A stretch of DNA of 64,000 bases from Opisthorchis felineus (taxonomy: Eukaryota > Platyhelminthes > Trematoda > Opisthorchiida > Opisthorchiidae), in the NCBI GenBank assembly GCA_004794785.1, contig SJOL01006404.1, positions 96,779 to 160,778 of the forward strand, read 5' to 3'. A model generated the notes under the pieces. The model worked only from the letters and a program-made list of their open reading frames with translations, ran no database searches and had not been told where the DNA came from. Each line of letters starts with the position of its first letter. Position 1 is the first letter of the stretch. The position numbers and the translations under genes were made by a program. This document shows, in pieces, positions 40,401 through 50,674 of this stretch.

Positions 40401-43400
40401 CATAGAATGCTATTACCCTGTAGATTATCTGTTCTTCCGGATTGTCCCTTAGCAAAACTAAATGAAATATCGCGAGGGTTTTTTCTACTGTGTTATTAAT
40501 GACGATGCTGTGTAGAACAAATCACTGGCAGCTGGTGTTTTATATCTAGCCATTGCTTTGTTCGTCATGGTGGGTTGTAAACAAATAAGCTGGTTTGAAT
40601 GAACAAAGTGATAACCTTTTATACCTATTCTTGATCGTTATCTTTGACAGAGCTTGCGTAACTGGATAACAATGAAACGTTTTGTATAATCCTTTATCAC
40701 CTGAACTAATGCTGCCGCTGTCCAATATACACTTGCGTCAGATCAGGTACAACCGTCATTTAGGGTGACCTCGTTCGCCAGTTTTTGTACTTTAACGTGT
40801 CGGTAGGTTTTGACCACGATTTCGGGGAGGCGAGACACCTAATTGATCAGGAAAGCTGTTTGGAGAATAATAGGCCAACCAACGTTGCGATAACGTTATT
40901 GGTGGAGAAAAGCGACCAAGTTACGGGAAATCGATGTTAGTCGTCGAATAGCCCAGTGATTGTTACATCACTAACCCACCTGGTTTCCCCTTTTGGAGGT
41001 CTTCGTCTCGCATCTATACACCGTACACATGCAGAAGTGTGTTCCTAGACTTCCGAGATATCTCTCCGAAAAGAGAAATACGCTGATGACCGGCGAGTAA
41101 AACTTACACTGTTTCACCTTTTCAAAACTTGAGCAACTTGCGCAGCTGCCTGTACAGCCAAATGCTTAATTGCGCAGGTACACACACACATGTCAAAATT
41201 TTGCATAACCATGTTGCTATCCTCATGTTAGTGGCGCACTGAGCATCCATGCCAGATATTTGTTTGATTTAGGAGAGACGAAGATTTTGCATATTTTGTA
41301 CAGACGAGGCAGAGTCCTTGAATATGAAGGAGCTTTCGAAATGGGCGTTCTGTACCGACTGATCTGTATTGGCGCTGTCCCACGTAGCACATGTGCACCT
41401 GAGTTCCACATTGACTCCACACTTCTCTGTATGCTTCTGGTAAACGTTGGATGCGAAGGAGAATTTCCCTGTTGCTGTCTATGCCTATCATCATTAATTA
41501 ATGACGGGAAACATCACCATCTTCTGTAGTTGTACACACGCATGCAGTCTGCAGGCCATTGGCTCAATATGTTGGCACACTTCTCCTTGTTCCTATCGCG
41601 TCTCCGACAGAATTATTCGGATAATTCGTTAACGAGTGCACTGTGATCTTACTAGCTTTTCAGTAGTTTGTTGGTTTTATTAGTGAATCCTGTTCACACA
41701 AGTAACTATATTTACTGACACGCATTCATTTATGAAGCCCTTCTCCCACCGTACATCGCTAAAAGCTCCTGCAGTGATGTCTTCTGGATTCGTAAATGTC
41801 GTTACGACTGGGGCAGGATATATGAGAATTATTATTTTGGAGATAGCGGAATTCAAAATTTCTGATATATTTTCGTTACTCAGATGCGGGCGATAACATC
41901 TTATGACTGCCGCGAAGTTGGATAGCAAATTGTTTCACAAAGTGCGCTGGCCCTTAGGTCAGACAAGAAGAGAATCAAGTAGTGATTTCTGTTCAATGCC
42001 AAAGACAAATTTTGATGATATGTAGCTTAGCTTTTTGAAAAAGTGATCTTTTTAGTGTTCAGTACTGAAATATAACAACTGGTTGGGCTTGGTTTTGGAG
42101 TATGCGTATTTTTATCGAATAGAATCCTCATTATTTGTGTTATAAAACAACGGGCCAGAGTTCTGGCAAAACCAGTCCACCTTGCTATTAGCAAATGGTT
42201 TATAGGAATGTAAAAAAGATTGGCGGGGCCAACTATTTATTTTATTTTAATTTGGTTATTGGTTGATAGTGTAACTTATATCGTGAACTTATAGGACAAT
42301 CAGGTAGCGTTTTTCTAATCAGGATTCTCCAATTTGAAGCAGTCGCGAAATTCGTTCAGTTTCCCAGCTTCTTCTGGAAACAGTTGCTTGTGGAATAAAC
42401 AAATAAGTCCACAATCAAGCATGATAATTTTGAGGAGTTGTCCCTCATAGCCGAGGTACTTACCAGCTTTTCTATAAAGACTTTCATGAATGGCGGGGCC
42501 TCTGTTTAATTCGCACATTCATATCAGCTGTTGATTGAATTCCGTGTTCAATGTAACCCCAGAGGTGCTTGATTGAGCTTCAGAACGCTACTTCACACGG
42601 CACATTCTGGAACCGGGACGTATTGGGCTGCTGCTATAGCCTTTGTTCCGTAGATTCCAGCGACCAGCCAGTCTAAATTACCCCAAGCTGTTTGCCTCCA
42701 ACTGAGTTTCTAACACCGCCTGAATGCGCCCTTTAGCGTTGCAGCCACCCGGTCCCTCAAACTTAGGGTAGCATGCTGAGTGTCCCTGCATTTATGGGAT
42801 ATATATGTGGAATATGTGGGTTATATATGGGACATACATGTGCGATAAATGAGATGAGGGGGGAGGGAGGGACACTTGACGGCGGATAACTAATTAGAGC
42901 TCAACCAACATGTCAATAGGCTTATCCTGCAAGAGAGCGGCATACAAACAGAGAACATTTTCCGTTGCACTTTGACCTAACCTAGCAGCGATGCCTGTTT
43001 TCATGAAATTATGCGATCAGTGGTTATATGGCAAGAAAAGCTCTAAAAAATGAACTTCCTTGTCAACGCATGGTTGAAAATGTTGAGGACGAAAGAAAAA
43101 TAAAACTATCGTGATGTACTTCAACGAACTTCACGAATCAAATTTTCGAAGATTTTCTGGCATACCACGAGTCGTTTCCTCAAACTGGCTGACTTTGTAA
43201 ACGTTCAGCAGAATCCGAAAGGACTCGTTTAAGGCCAGCCCAGGTGCGTTTCACCTGCAGAAGCCTGGAAGCCATAGTTAGCTCTTGTAGCCATTTCATT
43301 CTGTCTTTTACTCATGGACCTGTACACAGAACGGGCTTCATCAACTGCATGCTAACTAGAGGCGTGGCTTTTGAAGCAAGAAAAGCCTCTTTGCTTCATG

Positions 43401-46400
43401 GTGATTTCGTTGAATATTTGAACTACTTCCAAGGCTGCTAGTAGCTAAATATTTAAATATGTATAGCTTTGCGGCAATGCCGTTAAAAATCTTGAGGCAC
43501 GCCCATTACGTAGCGCCTTATCAACCCTAATTAACTGAAGTTTGGGTGTAAGAATCAAATGCTCGATTCCCTATCACTGAGTTGAATATTAACCTCATCG
43601 AAATCGCCGAAACGATGCCTTGGACTTATTGTGTACTATTTGTTACGGCTTTTAAGTGAAATTTGTTGTTATTCCTTCTGTGAGGTTAGAGTTTCAATCG
43701 TATTTCAATCGGAAAATGGCTTCAGTGTTTGAGCGACAGCACAACGGGATGAGTTTCCGCCAGACACACCCGTAGACGCTCTGGCCGTCAGGCCAGGTTG
43801 GCGAAACTCTTTTGTATGAAGCGGCTGTGTTGTTTCATGTCCTGATATTTACTGCTGTCACAGTGCCGAACGGACTTCTGAGTTCACTCGGTATTATTTC
43901 TCCCACAAACTGCGGCTGGACATTGGGCAGTGGCTCGAATTCATTCATTTCCGATCACAAGCCCGTCTCGATTCAGATAAACCTTCCAGAGATCGGACTG
44001 ACTGACGGGAAATCTGGTCTCCGTTAATAAGTTTAAGACTCTCCACATATAAGATAAACCGACAACTTTTGAAGTGCTGTACCGTTAGATCTGTCGAAAC
44101 GAGTGGGCAGTTTGCACCATTAGGGTTAAGTGATTGTCTCCTTGTCGAAACGGTCAGTTTATCAGGGCAGCAGTGAAAATATTTTAAGTCGATACTATAG
44201 CTGTCTGATTAAATGGTGGTTTCCCATCAATGAGGAGATTTGTCGCTTTTTGATTAGTGGATATCACTTGTAGGTGAGTAGATATTGCATTGTTCCTGAG
44301 GAAACTTAGCAACTTCTAAGTGCATTATGGTTAGATGACACAACTTCAACCCCGAAGCTAGGCGCCAATTTATCGTCCTAAATGAAACTGGTGATGTCTG
44401 AAAAGTTAGTAAATATTATGGACTTGTTGACCTTCACACAGATTTGTCTGACCCATCAACCCAAAAGGTACATTTTGTGCTAATATCGCAATCACAAAAT
44501 TGCTATCACAATTCGACTAATATTGGCCGAAGATTCATGCAAATACACAACGAACGTTTTTACAGTCGTTGCGCTTCCTTAGATCAGTTCTACATAAACA
44601 GAGGAAAACTATTCACGTACAGGAGACAAAACTCTTGCTTGTCAAAAGCTCAAACGACCATATATTTTGCAGTTCATCCATCCTAAGGTATGGAAACCTA
44701 GCTGGGAAATACTTGGGTCTAGGATTACTATTACTCTTGTACAAATCTTCTCGGATGATATGCAGCCCGCCGTTTGGATCCGATTTAGAGCTAAATTACT
44801 CGCCAATGTTAGAGTCTTGGTCTGGTATGTCTCATGCTTCCTGCGTCATTATTGTGTTTGCGAAGTTAAACCATGGTGCCGTTCACCTGGGTGCCTTCAA
44901 CCTGATATTACAGCTTTAGCGGTAACAGTGAAAATTGTGAAATTTTAATAAACACAAGATTGAGCCTTGCGAAAACTGGGAATGCAGATCCACGGACGTC
45001 AGTATTCAAGGATGTGGGTAGCTTCAAGAAGCAGTTCAACCGTTGGTTTTCTCGGTTCTAGTTCGTGCAACATGCAAGTTGTAAAGGCCCGCCCCTTAAA
45101 GCAGCTTATCACCGAGTTTAAGAACAATTTCGATTCCTAGACTTAGAGTTTTACGCTGCTTTTTGCAGTGGCATAGAAGGCTATTAAGGCCGATCCCAAC
45201 AACTTCCGACACATCTCAAGTGTGCTGAGGTCTCCATAGTTAAGTAAGTGAGTTAAGTAAATTTTTACAAACCTCCCATTACACGATGCAACAGACGTGT
45301 TCTCACGTTTAGCTGCGTATCTAATAATAGTCTATACAGTACATAAAAGGTTTACAGAGGCCTGTTTCAGCTGTCTGCAGACCTTGTCCTCACGTCCGCA
45401 GGATCGGCGAGGTCTATACCGACAGCACTGAGCGGAGCAGTCTGATAATCGAATATCCGAATATCAATCAACCGGCAAGCAAAATGACACGGGCGTGTTG
45501 AAATAACATTTTTTCAACTTTCTGTTCACAAGCAATGGAAGATGTTATCTTTAGGTGTCCTGATGTGCGAGATGTTTGTGATTACTCTGTCGGATTCAAG
45601 CACTTTATGGTACTTCTTCGCAGAAGTAGAATCTCAAACCTTAGAAGATCCGACTGTCTCAATTCGGCTACTGCAAATTTCTTCATTGTTTCTCTCACCG
45701 TGCCAACAGCTTTTCAAACCATCTGAATCGCCAGGGTCGCATTTTTCTATCACCAGTGAGCATCACTTTTCCATTTGTGATTCCATAATGTCTATCTTGA
45801 AAGGCTTGAAAGTGGAACTGCTCGTATTGCAAAAGAACTCAAACTCTACTGGGCGGACATTACCGCACCCGGTAAAACCCGATAGGTAGATCAACAGAAG
45901 CTATGACGGGCTTTCCGGTCATAATTTCTGTTCGATTAGAGTAGCACAATGAAGTCGACGTGAAAGTGGCATAAGCTTTCTAGTTGCAAATAATATGAAT
46001 CAAAGCATAATGGAAAAAAAACTGAAAACCATCAGCTCAAGACTGACAGTACATTGACTCCGGCTGTCAAGAGCGATGTTTATCGGTGCCTATACTTTCA
46101 TAGTATCACACTGAGATTAAGAAATGTGCAGATTTTGCGATCAGGTGTCGGAGGTAATCAGGACTGGCAAACCTGAAAGAGATCCTGGATCTTTTTGGAA
46201 TCGGATCAGTGGACGACTTTCAAACTCAATAAAAAACACAGGGTTCAATAAATGACCGCCACCGCAAGCCAGGTGGACTTATCCAGTATTTGAGTGCAAA
46301 CCTATTAACTAATATATAATTTTATGACAAAAAACGTCGTCAGTGTAATGATCACAAGACTGATACGAGGAGCTAAATGCAATAGTGATCACTCTCTGGT

Positions 46401-49400
46401 GCGCACCGTAGTACGCGCCACCCTTACAAAATGGCCACTTAGTGGACCAGGGGGAGACTCATTCAGGTTGAATGCAAGAAAACTGAGTGCTAAACACCAA
46501 CACGAATACTGGTGAATAACCAAGTTCCAAGCACACCGGCTGTCAACGAACACGAGTACGTAAACATCCAAACAGATGGTGAGGATAGTTGGACAAAACC
46601 AAGAATAGATGCGAGAGTAACTCACCAGTATCGCTCTTGATTTAAGACAGGAATTTGGCATTCGTCAAAACTAACCAAGATCTGACAAATATAGCGACTA
46701 GAAAGTGACACCAGGGCCAGTGGAACAGGAAAGTGGAATAGGATGCCGAACGATGTGAAGAGCTCCAGTCGTACGTGGATCATAGCTGTCACAAGAAATG
46801 TTTTGCTGGACTGGCAGAGACCCGTGGGTCGAAAGTTCCGTACCTTCAGTTAATAGAAGGTAAACAAACCGGCGAAAAGTCAGCACGGTGAGGGGATTCT
46901 GACAGTCAGGAAGCATCACTTTTCAGTCAAACTCAACGAGACAGGGGAAATGGATTTGAGCTATATAGCTAACCTACCCAAGCATGAAGACAAAGACCCA
47001 CTTGGCTGACGGACCTACGGTAACAGAATTATGGGTGGTCATGAACCAGCCGCAATATGGGTGGTGGTTGGGTTGGAAGACTCTCCTGCGGAACTGTTGA
47101 AGCTGGAAGAACCGATGTTTCTGTATCCGCTACACACAGCTTACCAGAAAAAACATCTAACAAGGTCTCAAGGAATTTTAATGGGCGTTGATTACCCATG
47201 TAATCCACAGAGATAGTCTACTAACTTTGTGCTAAACAGTCCAAGAGCGGGACTCAATTTAAGTTTGAGGCACTGCATGTATGTAGTTTTTTATGCTGAG
47301 CTCACCCGATGCGTTATTCAAAACAATTAGCATCTCCTTTATGATTCGGGACTGGGTCCCGAAAATAAAGACTGCATTCCGTGGCCTTTCAGCCGTTTTC
47401 AACCCTCCAACTTCCATCAGACATATCCCTCCTTGCTGACAGTGATAGTTAATGACCTTATGTGCTCTAATCGCAAATGAATATAGCCGTAGACAACGCA
47501 AAAATACTGACGTCTACAACAATTAGTGTAAACAGTGAATCAGTTCACATCCAACAAAGCAGTTTGAACCATCGACCCAAAACCTTTCGAACGCACAGAC
47601 AAGGCCGTAATCTATGGGTCGAGGACGCCTCACCGGCAGTTGCTTGGGCTATTTTGTGTCACGTGACAAATGGTCCATAGGCCTAACTAACACAGTCGAT
47701 TCACCAGCCTGCTACGTGGCCCGTATGAAGTTTATTGTTTATTTGAAACCCGAATACTCTAACTGAATGTATGTGGTATTAGAATATAACGTACCCCTGA
47801 AAACTTGTGTTGAAAGAGTCCTGTTCGTTTTGTGTGAGATGCTATTCGGCATTTTAAACCCCATCTCCTCATCAACAATACTGTGATCAAGCAGGCGTTT
47901 ACTCTATGGCGTAAAAGTGGTCATACAAATACCCACCTTCGCGAATTCAACAGAGGACGCAACCAAAATATTCTGGAATATTTTGTGACTGGCAGGGGAG
48001 TTCCGGTTGAGCTAGTTTGGGATCTTAAGTCGTATTTAACTACAGATATTATAGAACTGAGCAAAAAGGGAACAGTGAAGAGTTTCAGGTAACCCATATT
48101 CCACCTATGTTCGTTTTAGTTATGTTTGTGCACAAGGGAGTTTTTTCTATACATGATAAACCTGGCTGTCATATCCGTGATAACAAAATCATCACATACA
48201 ATGGCTTCAATGAAATCATGACTCCTAGAGCGTTTCCGGTGACCTTCTAACGGCAGTGGTCTTCAGCTGGGGAGGGGGCTTAAGCCGGAAGATCGACACC
48301 ATCGTATTTAAGGCACTTTGGAAAATAAAAAAAACTTCATTTCACAGTTAACCACTTTAGTGATTATATCACTGACATTTGATGAGAACCAAATTATTGG
48401 CTCGTTGACTCTCGCGTGTAGTAATGTCCTTTAGATACTCTTCGATTTTAGAAGTTCGTAGCCAGCCTCTTGCTGCCGTAACCCAGTTCATAGTATCGCG
48501 AGGCCGCTAGACATTCAAGCTGAAAAATCACAATGAAGAATATGATTCATAAAACGATTTATACGTCGTACAGCTTTGATACTAACACGCGTACTTGAAA
48601 GCAAAGAATGTGATTCAGCTGAACGGTCCAGATCGGCATTGCTATTGAATCAAAGGTGAGTAAGTGAACCAGAGGCTAGAGGTGGGGAACAGCTAAGTAA
48701 TCTGGAAGCCGTAGGTTAGTGCTTGCAGGTGGTAAACAACCTTTGTTGTCGTCTGGAGAAATACGATCGCCCACGACTGTGGGGATCCTAGATGGTTCAC
48801 CAATGAAAGCCTCCGATTTGGATTGCGAGTGTTCCGCTAGTTTTCACTGCAATCTCGAAATTACTTTACATGCGTGGTGTTATATTTTGTTGTATCGTTG
48901 TACGTTCTGGTTTTCCGTATCTTATTTATGTTAACTTGGTTTATCCATCTGCAAATGGACCTCTCTAAACCTGTAAACTTTCCGGATAACTATACATACA
49001 GAGGTGCCAGCGCTAACTCGCTGTGACTAACCACCAAGCTGAATAACGGTTGGTACAAGCAAGCTTGGTTTGAATAAGGTGAGTCTTCTGAGTAAGAGAG
49101 GCCACCAGACCACATATAGCATATACTGCGGAACTCAAAAAAGATGAACTGACAACTATGGATCACCAAATTGGGTATGCTGGTGGTTTTAAAAATGCCC
49201 CTCCTTTAACTCATTGGTTTACACCAGGCCCAGAATATTCAGTTGGTTGCACGTGCGGCTTAGCACAAACCGCAAGCTACCTTATTGTGCGCACGGGTTA
49301 GTCGGGTACGTTCAGCGCGACAAGCATATCAGAAAACTGATACTAGTCCAGCATGTCAATCACATTTGTATGCTTAACTCGTTCGGTTTTTTAAAGATAT

Positions 49401-50674
49401 ACGACATCATTCTCCCTATCCAAGGCATCACGAGTTTGGCTAACCCGAAGTTTTGTTATGTCTCTGATGAAACAATCTTTTGCTGTCCAATCGGAGTCTA
49501 TCCCAGGTCTGGTTGGTCGCGATCCTCCGACTGGGCGGTGGCCCGCTGGTTTCGAGATTGCAGCTATTCCTATCATCATTATGTTCGGTGACGAAAAGAA
49601 TACGCACTGGCTGAATATAACTTGATTTAGAAGTCTAGAAGCAGCAATTGAATATACGCTAAAAAGGTAAAGTCAAAAAACATCAGAGACAAAACTTCAG
49701 CTCTGCCAACACACGTGAGCACTTATCACATTTCGGTTAAGCTTAAGCTTGGTCACAGCAGTTACCAGAACAATGTTCATTCATTTATTATTCATTCATT
49801 TATCACATGTGCAATAAAAATCAAAACATGACGTTGGAATTTTCGTGGTCCGAACTCACTGACCACAACGGGAGGAGTCAGAATAAAAGACAGGAGATAT
49901 CAGGTAAAGCGCGGTGATTCTAATGGGACTTTTTCTACTTTACATGTCCGGTTCCATGCCGCAACTTTTTCCCAAAATATTGATGATGGGTCCCGAATTA
50001 TTCCCTAAATAAGACGAGCCTCTGTTTCAGAGGTCCTTTAGTAAGGGATTTTAATGTGTCTGCTCTTAAATAATTATGGGAAATTCCATGAATGATGCCT
50101 TGCGTCAGATAGCCTTGTACCAGCCTAATAACAGCAGAGGTTTCCACTCACATTTATTAAATTTTGCTGCTTTCTATTCCATCGTTGTCATTGTTCTCAT
50201 CAGTGCGTACGCGCAGTCCGTTACTTTCCATAGTATTATCGCCCATCTTCATGAATCTTCCGGTTCTCACCAAGCTGCGACTGTTTTTTTAGCTGGCAGA
50301 AGGATTCAGACACTGTCGGATCAGGTGGAATACCCGCTAGAAAAATGATCCATTCTACAATGAACTGTCACATTCCAGCAGAAGAGGAACCAGGTGACCG
50401 CACGGAAGTTCTCTATGGGAATATGGATAAAGAACTCCAAGCCCGAGTGATCCGTCACGTTAACAAGTACTGGGACCCAAAAAATGCCATGCCATCTATC
50501 TATCCGATTTTACTGAAACTGGAGCGGGAGATCGGTCCTGGCTGGAGAGTGGACAAAATTCAAAACGAGCAGCATGTTCGTGCGGACGCCGTGGTTAAGA
50601 GCACGGTGAATTTTAAGGTGTCCCCAGATCCCACGATGTATTCAATCTGGAGACAACAAGTTCCACAATTCTAA
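28230..50674 (+). CDS. Gene B: larger paralogue of gene A with repeat-rich middle (gene span)
   Basis: Proposed exons are 28230-28439, 36089-36274, 39559-40131, 40195-40260, 47895-48088 and 50293-50674. They keep one reading frame (intron phases 0, 0, 0, 0, 2) and give about 536 residues: basic Lys/Ser/Thr/Pro-rich N terminus, module exon, Pro/Lys repeat region, short exon, second module exon, linker and C-terminal domain shared with gene A. An in-frame TGA just upstream of the ATG supports the start. No membrane segments or signal peptide are seen, so an intracellular protein is likely (inference). Introns reach 7.6 kb and carry mobile-element debris. The same orientation and shared last-exon design indicate tandem duplication with gene A. 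Function unknown. Confidence 0.52.
30624..30671. repeat. 24-base direct tandem duplication
   Basis: CGGCCTTCTTACAAACGAAG followed by TACA is repeated immediately with one base changed. The region just upstream (30440-30610) is richer in G+C than its surroundings and may be a decayed repeat element. Confidence 0.8.
33125..33487 (+). other. Open frame overlapping an unidentified repeated segment
   Basis: A 120-codon plus frame begins MHLRRRPKTCPSLSRFILGI. Its part at 33362-33415 is about two-thirds identical in bases to 51401-51456, and both translate similarly (KCTHLQTNLLLTKES here, KCTSLHTTLVLTEDS there). This suggests a repeated, once-coding element rather than a unique host exon. I cannot place it in a family. 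Confidence 0.3.
36089..36274 (+). CDS. Gene B exon 2 (module exon)
   Basis: 62 codons between CGAGCGTTAG| and AAA|GTGAGT, phase 0 on both sides. It ends QGCYPSTVTWPFSAQIAS then HYRKCK. The segment YPSTVTWPFSAQIAS aligns with LPPDITPAAFQQVAAS of gene A exon 1 and YPSEIVPEVFEQI of gene A exon 2. The N-terminal half is Lys/Arg/Asn-rich linker. The donor is strong; the acceptor has only a modest pyrimidine tract (CCCGCTTATTCATTTTCG), so the start is the weaker boundary. The FY.A[YF] part of the module is not obvious here. Confidence 0.43.
36275..39558 (+). other. Gene B intron 2
   Basis: About 3.3 kb. It contains one short, decayed copy of the dispersed repeat (36579-36650) and otherwise no recognisable feature on either strand. 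Confidence 0.45.
36579..36650 (+). repeat. Dispersed repeat, copy 3 (short, decayed)
   Basis: Shares AGACGGAAACT, GCGTTCACCTTATGAGCCCC and AAGAAGGG with the copies at 14297 and 51713. Confidence 0.5.
39559..40131 (+). CDS. Gene B exon 3: Pro/Leu/Lys repeat region
   Basis: The longest convincing coding stretch in the window: 191 codons open in phase 0 after ACATTACAGCAG. It consists of about four or five imperfect units of 29-38 residues. Each opens with a P.[LIV]QP or P.[VF][KQ]P element and later has a [DS].[PS]KLET.[AV][KR].[SP] segment and [VI].[IL]P; an example is SADLPKLETSAKVSSDPVTL. It is rich in Pro, Lys, Glu, Leu and Val, without Gly or many aromatics, as expected of an extended or disordered spacer. 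The 5' boundary is good. The 3' boundary is uncertain: CGA|GTGCTA keeps phase 0 but is a weak donor, and AAAAG|GCGAGT nearby would shift the frame. Confidence 0.72.
40132..40194 (+). other. Possible 63-base in-frame mini-intron of gene B
   Basis: The 63 bases between the repeat exon and the next exon are T-rich, end in ATTCTTTTTCAG, and contain no in-frame stop. They could be spliced out or retained without breaking the frame (21 codons, His/Tyr-rich). The weak GTGCTA donor makes optional splicing possible. If they are never removed, 39559-40260 is one exon. Confidence 0.4.
40195..40260 (+). CDS. Gene B exon 4 (22 codons)
   Basis: Open in phase 0 from TTTTTCAG| to CTACGG|GTAAGA. It encodes INTSIIRSDPLPNTSLMYEI then Leu-Arg. 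The end [YF]E[IF].R before a CGG|GTAAG donor mirrors the end of exon 1 (EFIR before CGG|GTAAGT), suggesting that exons 1 and 4 each begin a duplicated two-exon unit. Confidence 0.58.
43850..44030 (+). mobile_element. Possible LINE endonuclease C-terminal remnant
   Basis: Within a 71-codon frame, NSFISDHKPVSIQINLPEI resembles the C-terminal SDH.P[VI] motif of apurinic-type endonucleases in non-LTR elements. Only this motif supports the call. Confidence 0.3.
44569..44919 (+). mobile_element. Possible LINE endonuclease N-terminal remnant
   Basis: A 116-codon plus frame contains KTIHVQETKLLLVKSS, similar to the [IV].[VI]QETK[LW] metal-binding motif of LINE endonucleases, followed by GLGLLLLLYKS in the place of the usual G-G-[GL].[FL].[YI] strand. 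The evidence is thin. Confidence 0.3.
46250..46680 (+). mobile_element. Decayed RTE-type LINE endonuclease C terminus
   Basis: The frame at 46324-46515 encodes MITRLIRGAKCNSDHSLVRT followed by an Arg-rich stretch and SFRLNARKLS. This matches the end of RTE-family endonucleases ([RV].[IV][RP]GADC.[TS]DH.LV, with SDH as the catalytic His motif, then R.LN..KL). Weak HPRS..W.L.DY-like remains precede it. It probably represents a second, independent insertion of the family seen at 4720-6135, here inside gene B intron 4. Confidence 0.68.
47895..48088 (+). CDS. Gene B exon 5 (module exon, phase 0 to 2)
   Basis: 64 codons plus two bases, from AAGCAG| to TTTCAG|GTAACC. It begins AFTLWRKSGHTNTHLREFNR and contains ILEYFVTGRGVPVELVWDLK. 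VPVELVWDLKSYL lines up with YPSEIVPEVFEQI of gene A exon 2. The phase-2 end (AG) joins the leading C of the 50293 exon as a Ser codon and restores the frame into the shared C-terminal domain. The donor GTAACC is not ideal, and the acceptor could be three bases upstream (AAG|CAG). Confidence 0.52.
48089..50292 (+). other. Gene B intron 5
   Basis: About 2.2 kb. A 125-codon plus frame (49214-49591) and a 90-codon frame (50076-50348) are open, but neither shows a domain, and the second overlaps the terminal exon in another frame. A short ATTCATTTATT direct repeat occurs near 49780-49803. Confidence 0.45.
50293..50674 (+). CDS. Gene B terminal exon: linker and conserved C-terminal domain
   Basis: Entered at an excellent acceptor (CTGTTTTTTTAG) with one base completing the previous codon. 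About 45 linker residues (WQKDSDTVGSGGIPARKM at first, then acidic) lead to MDKELQARVIRHVNKYWDPK. The domain core is SIYPILLKLEREIGPGWRVD, and the protein ends MYSIWRQQVPQF before TAA. Compared with gene A the core PILLKLER.[IL]GPGWR, a central [ST][IV]NF and the terminal IWRQ..P.F are kept. These shared blocks, with no shared DNA outside the coding part, show that the frame is under protein-level constraint. No AATAAA was found in the next 200 bases. Confidence 0.77.

Larger units (their letters stand above)
40261..47894 (+). other. Gene B intron 4 (about 7.6 kb)
   Basis: Contains LINE endonuclease remnants (46250-46680 well supported; 43850-44030 and 44569-44919 doubtful), a purine-rich stretch at 42850-42880, and an AT/GT-rich repeat-like patch at 42790-42850. 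No further exon fitting the frame was identified, though short ones may be missed. Confidence 0.45.

Noticed and set aside
41228..41529. Frames of about 88 codons open on both strands
   Set aside because: No motif on either strand and no splice sites that fit gene B.
45542..45889. 115-codon plus frame, possible gag-like protein
   Set aside because: No zinc knuckle or other diagnostic motif; another frame is open in parallel, so length alone does not support coding.
49214..49591. 125-codon plus frame in gene B intron 5
   Set aside because: No recognised domain, no matching splice sites, and no counterpart in gene A.
50076..50348. 90-codon frame next to the gene B terminal exon
   Set aside because: It lies in the intron and overlaps the terminal exon out of frame; there is no homologous partner near gene A.
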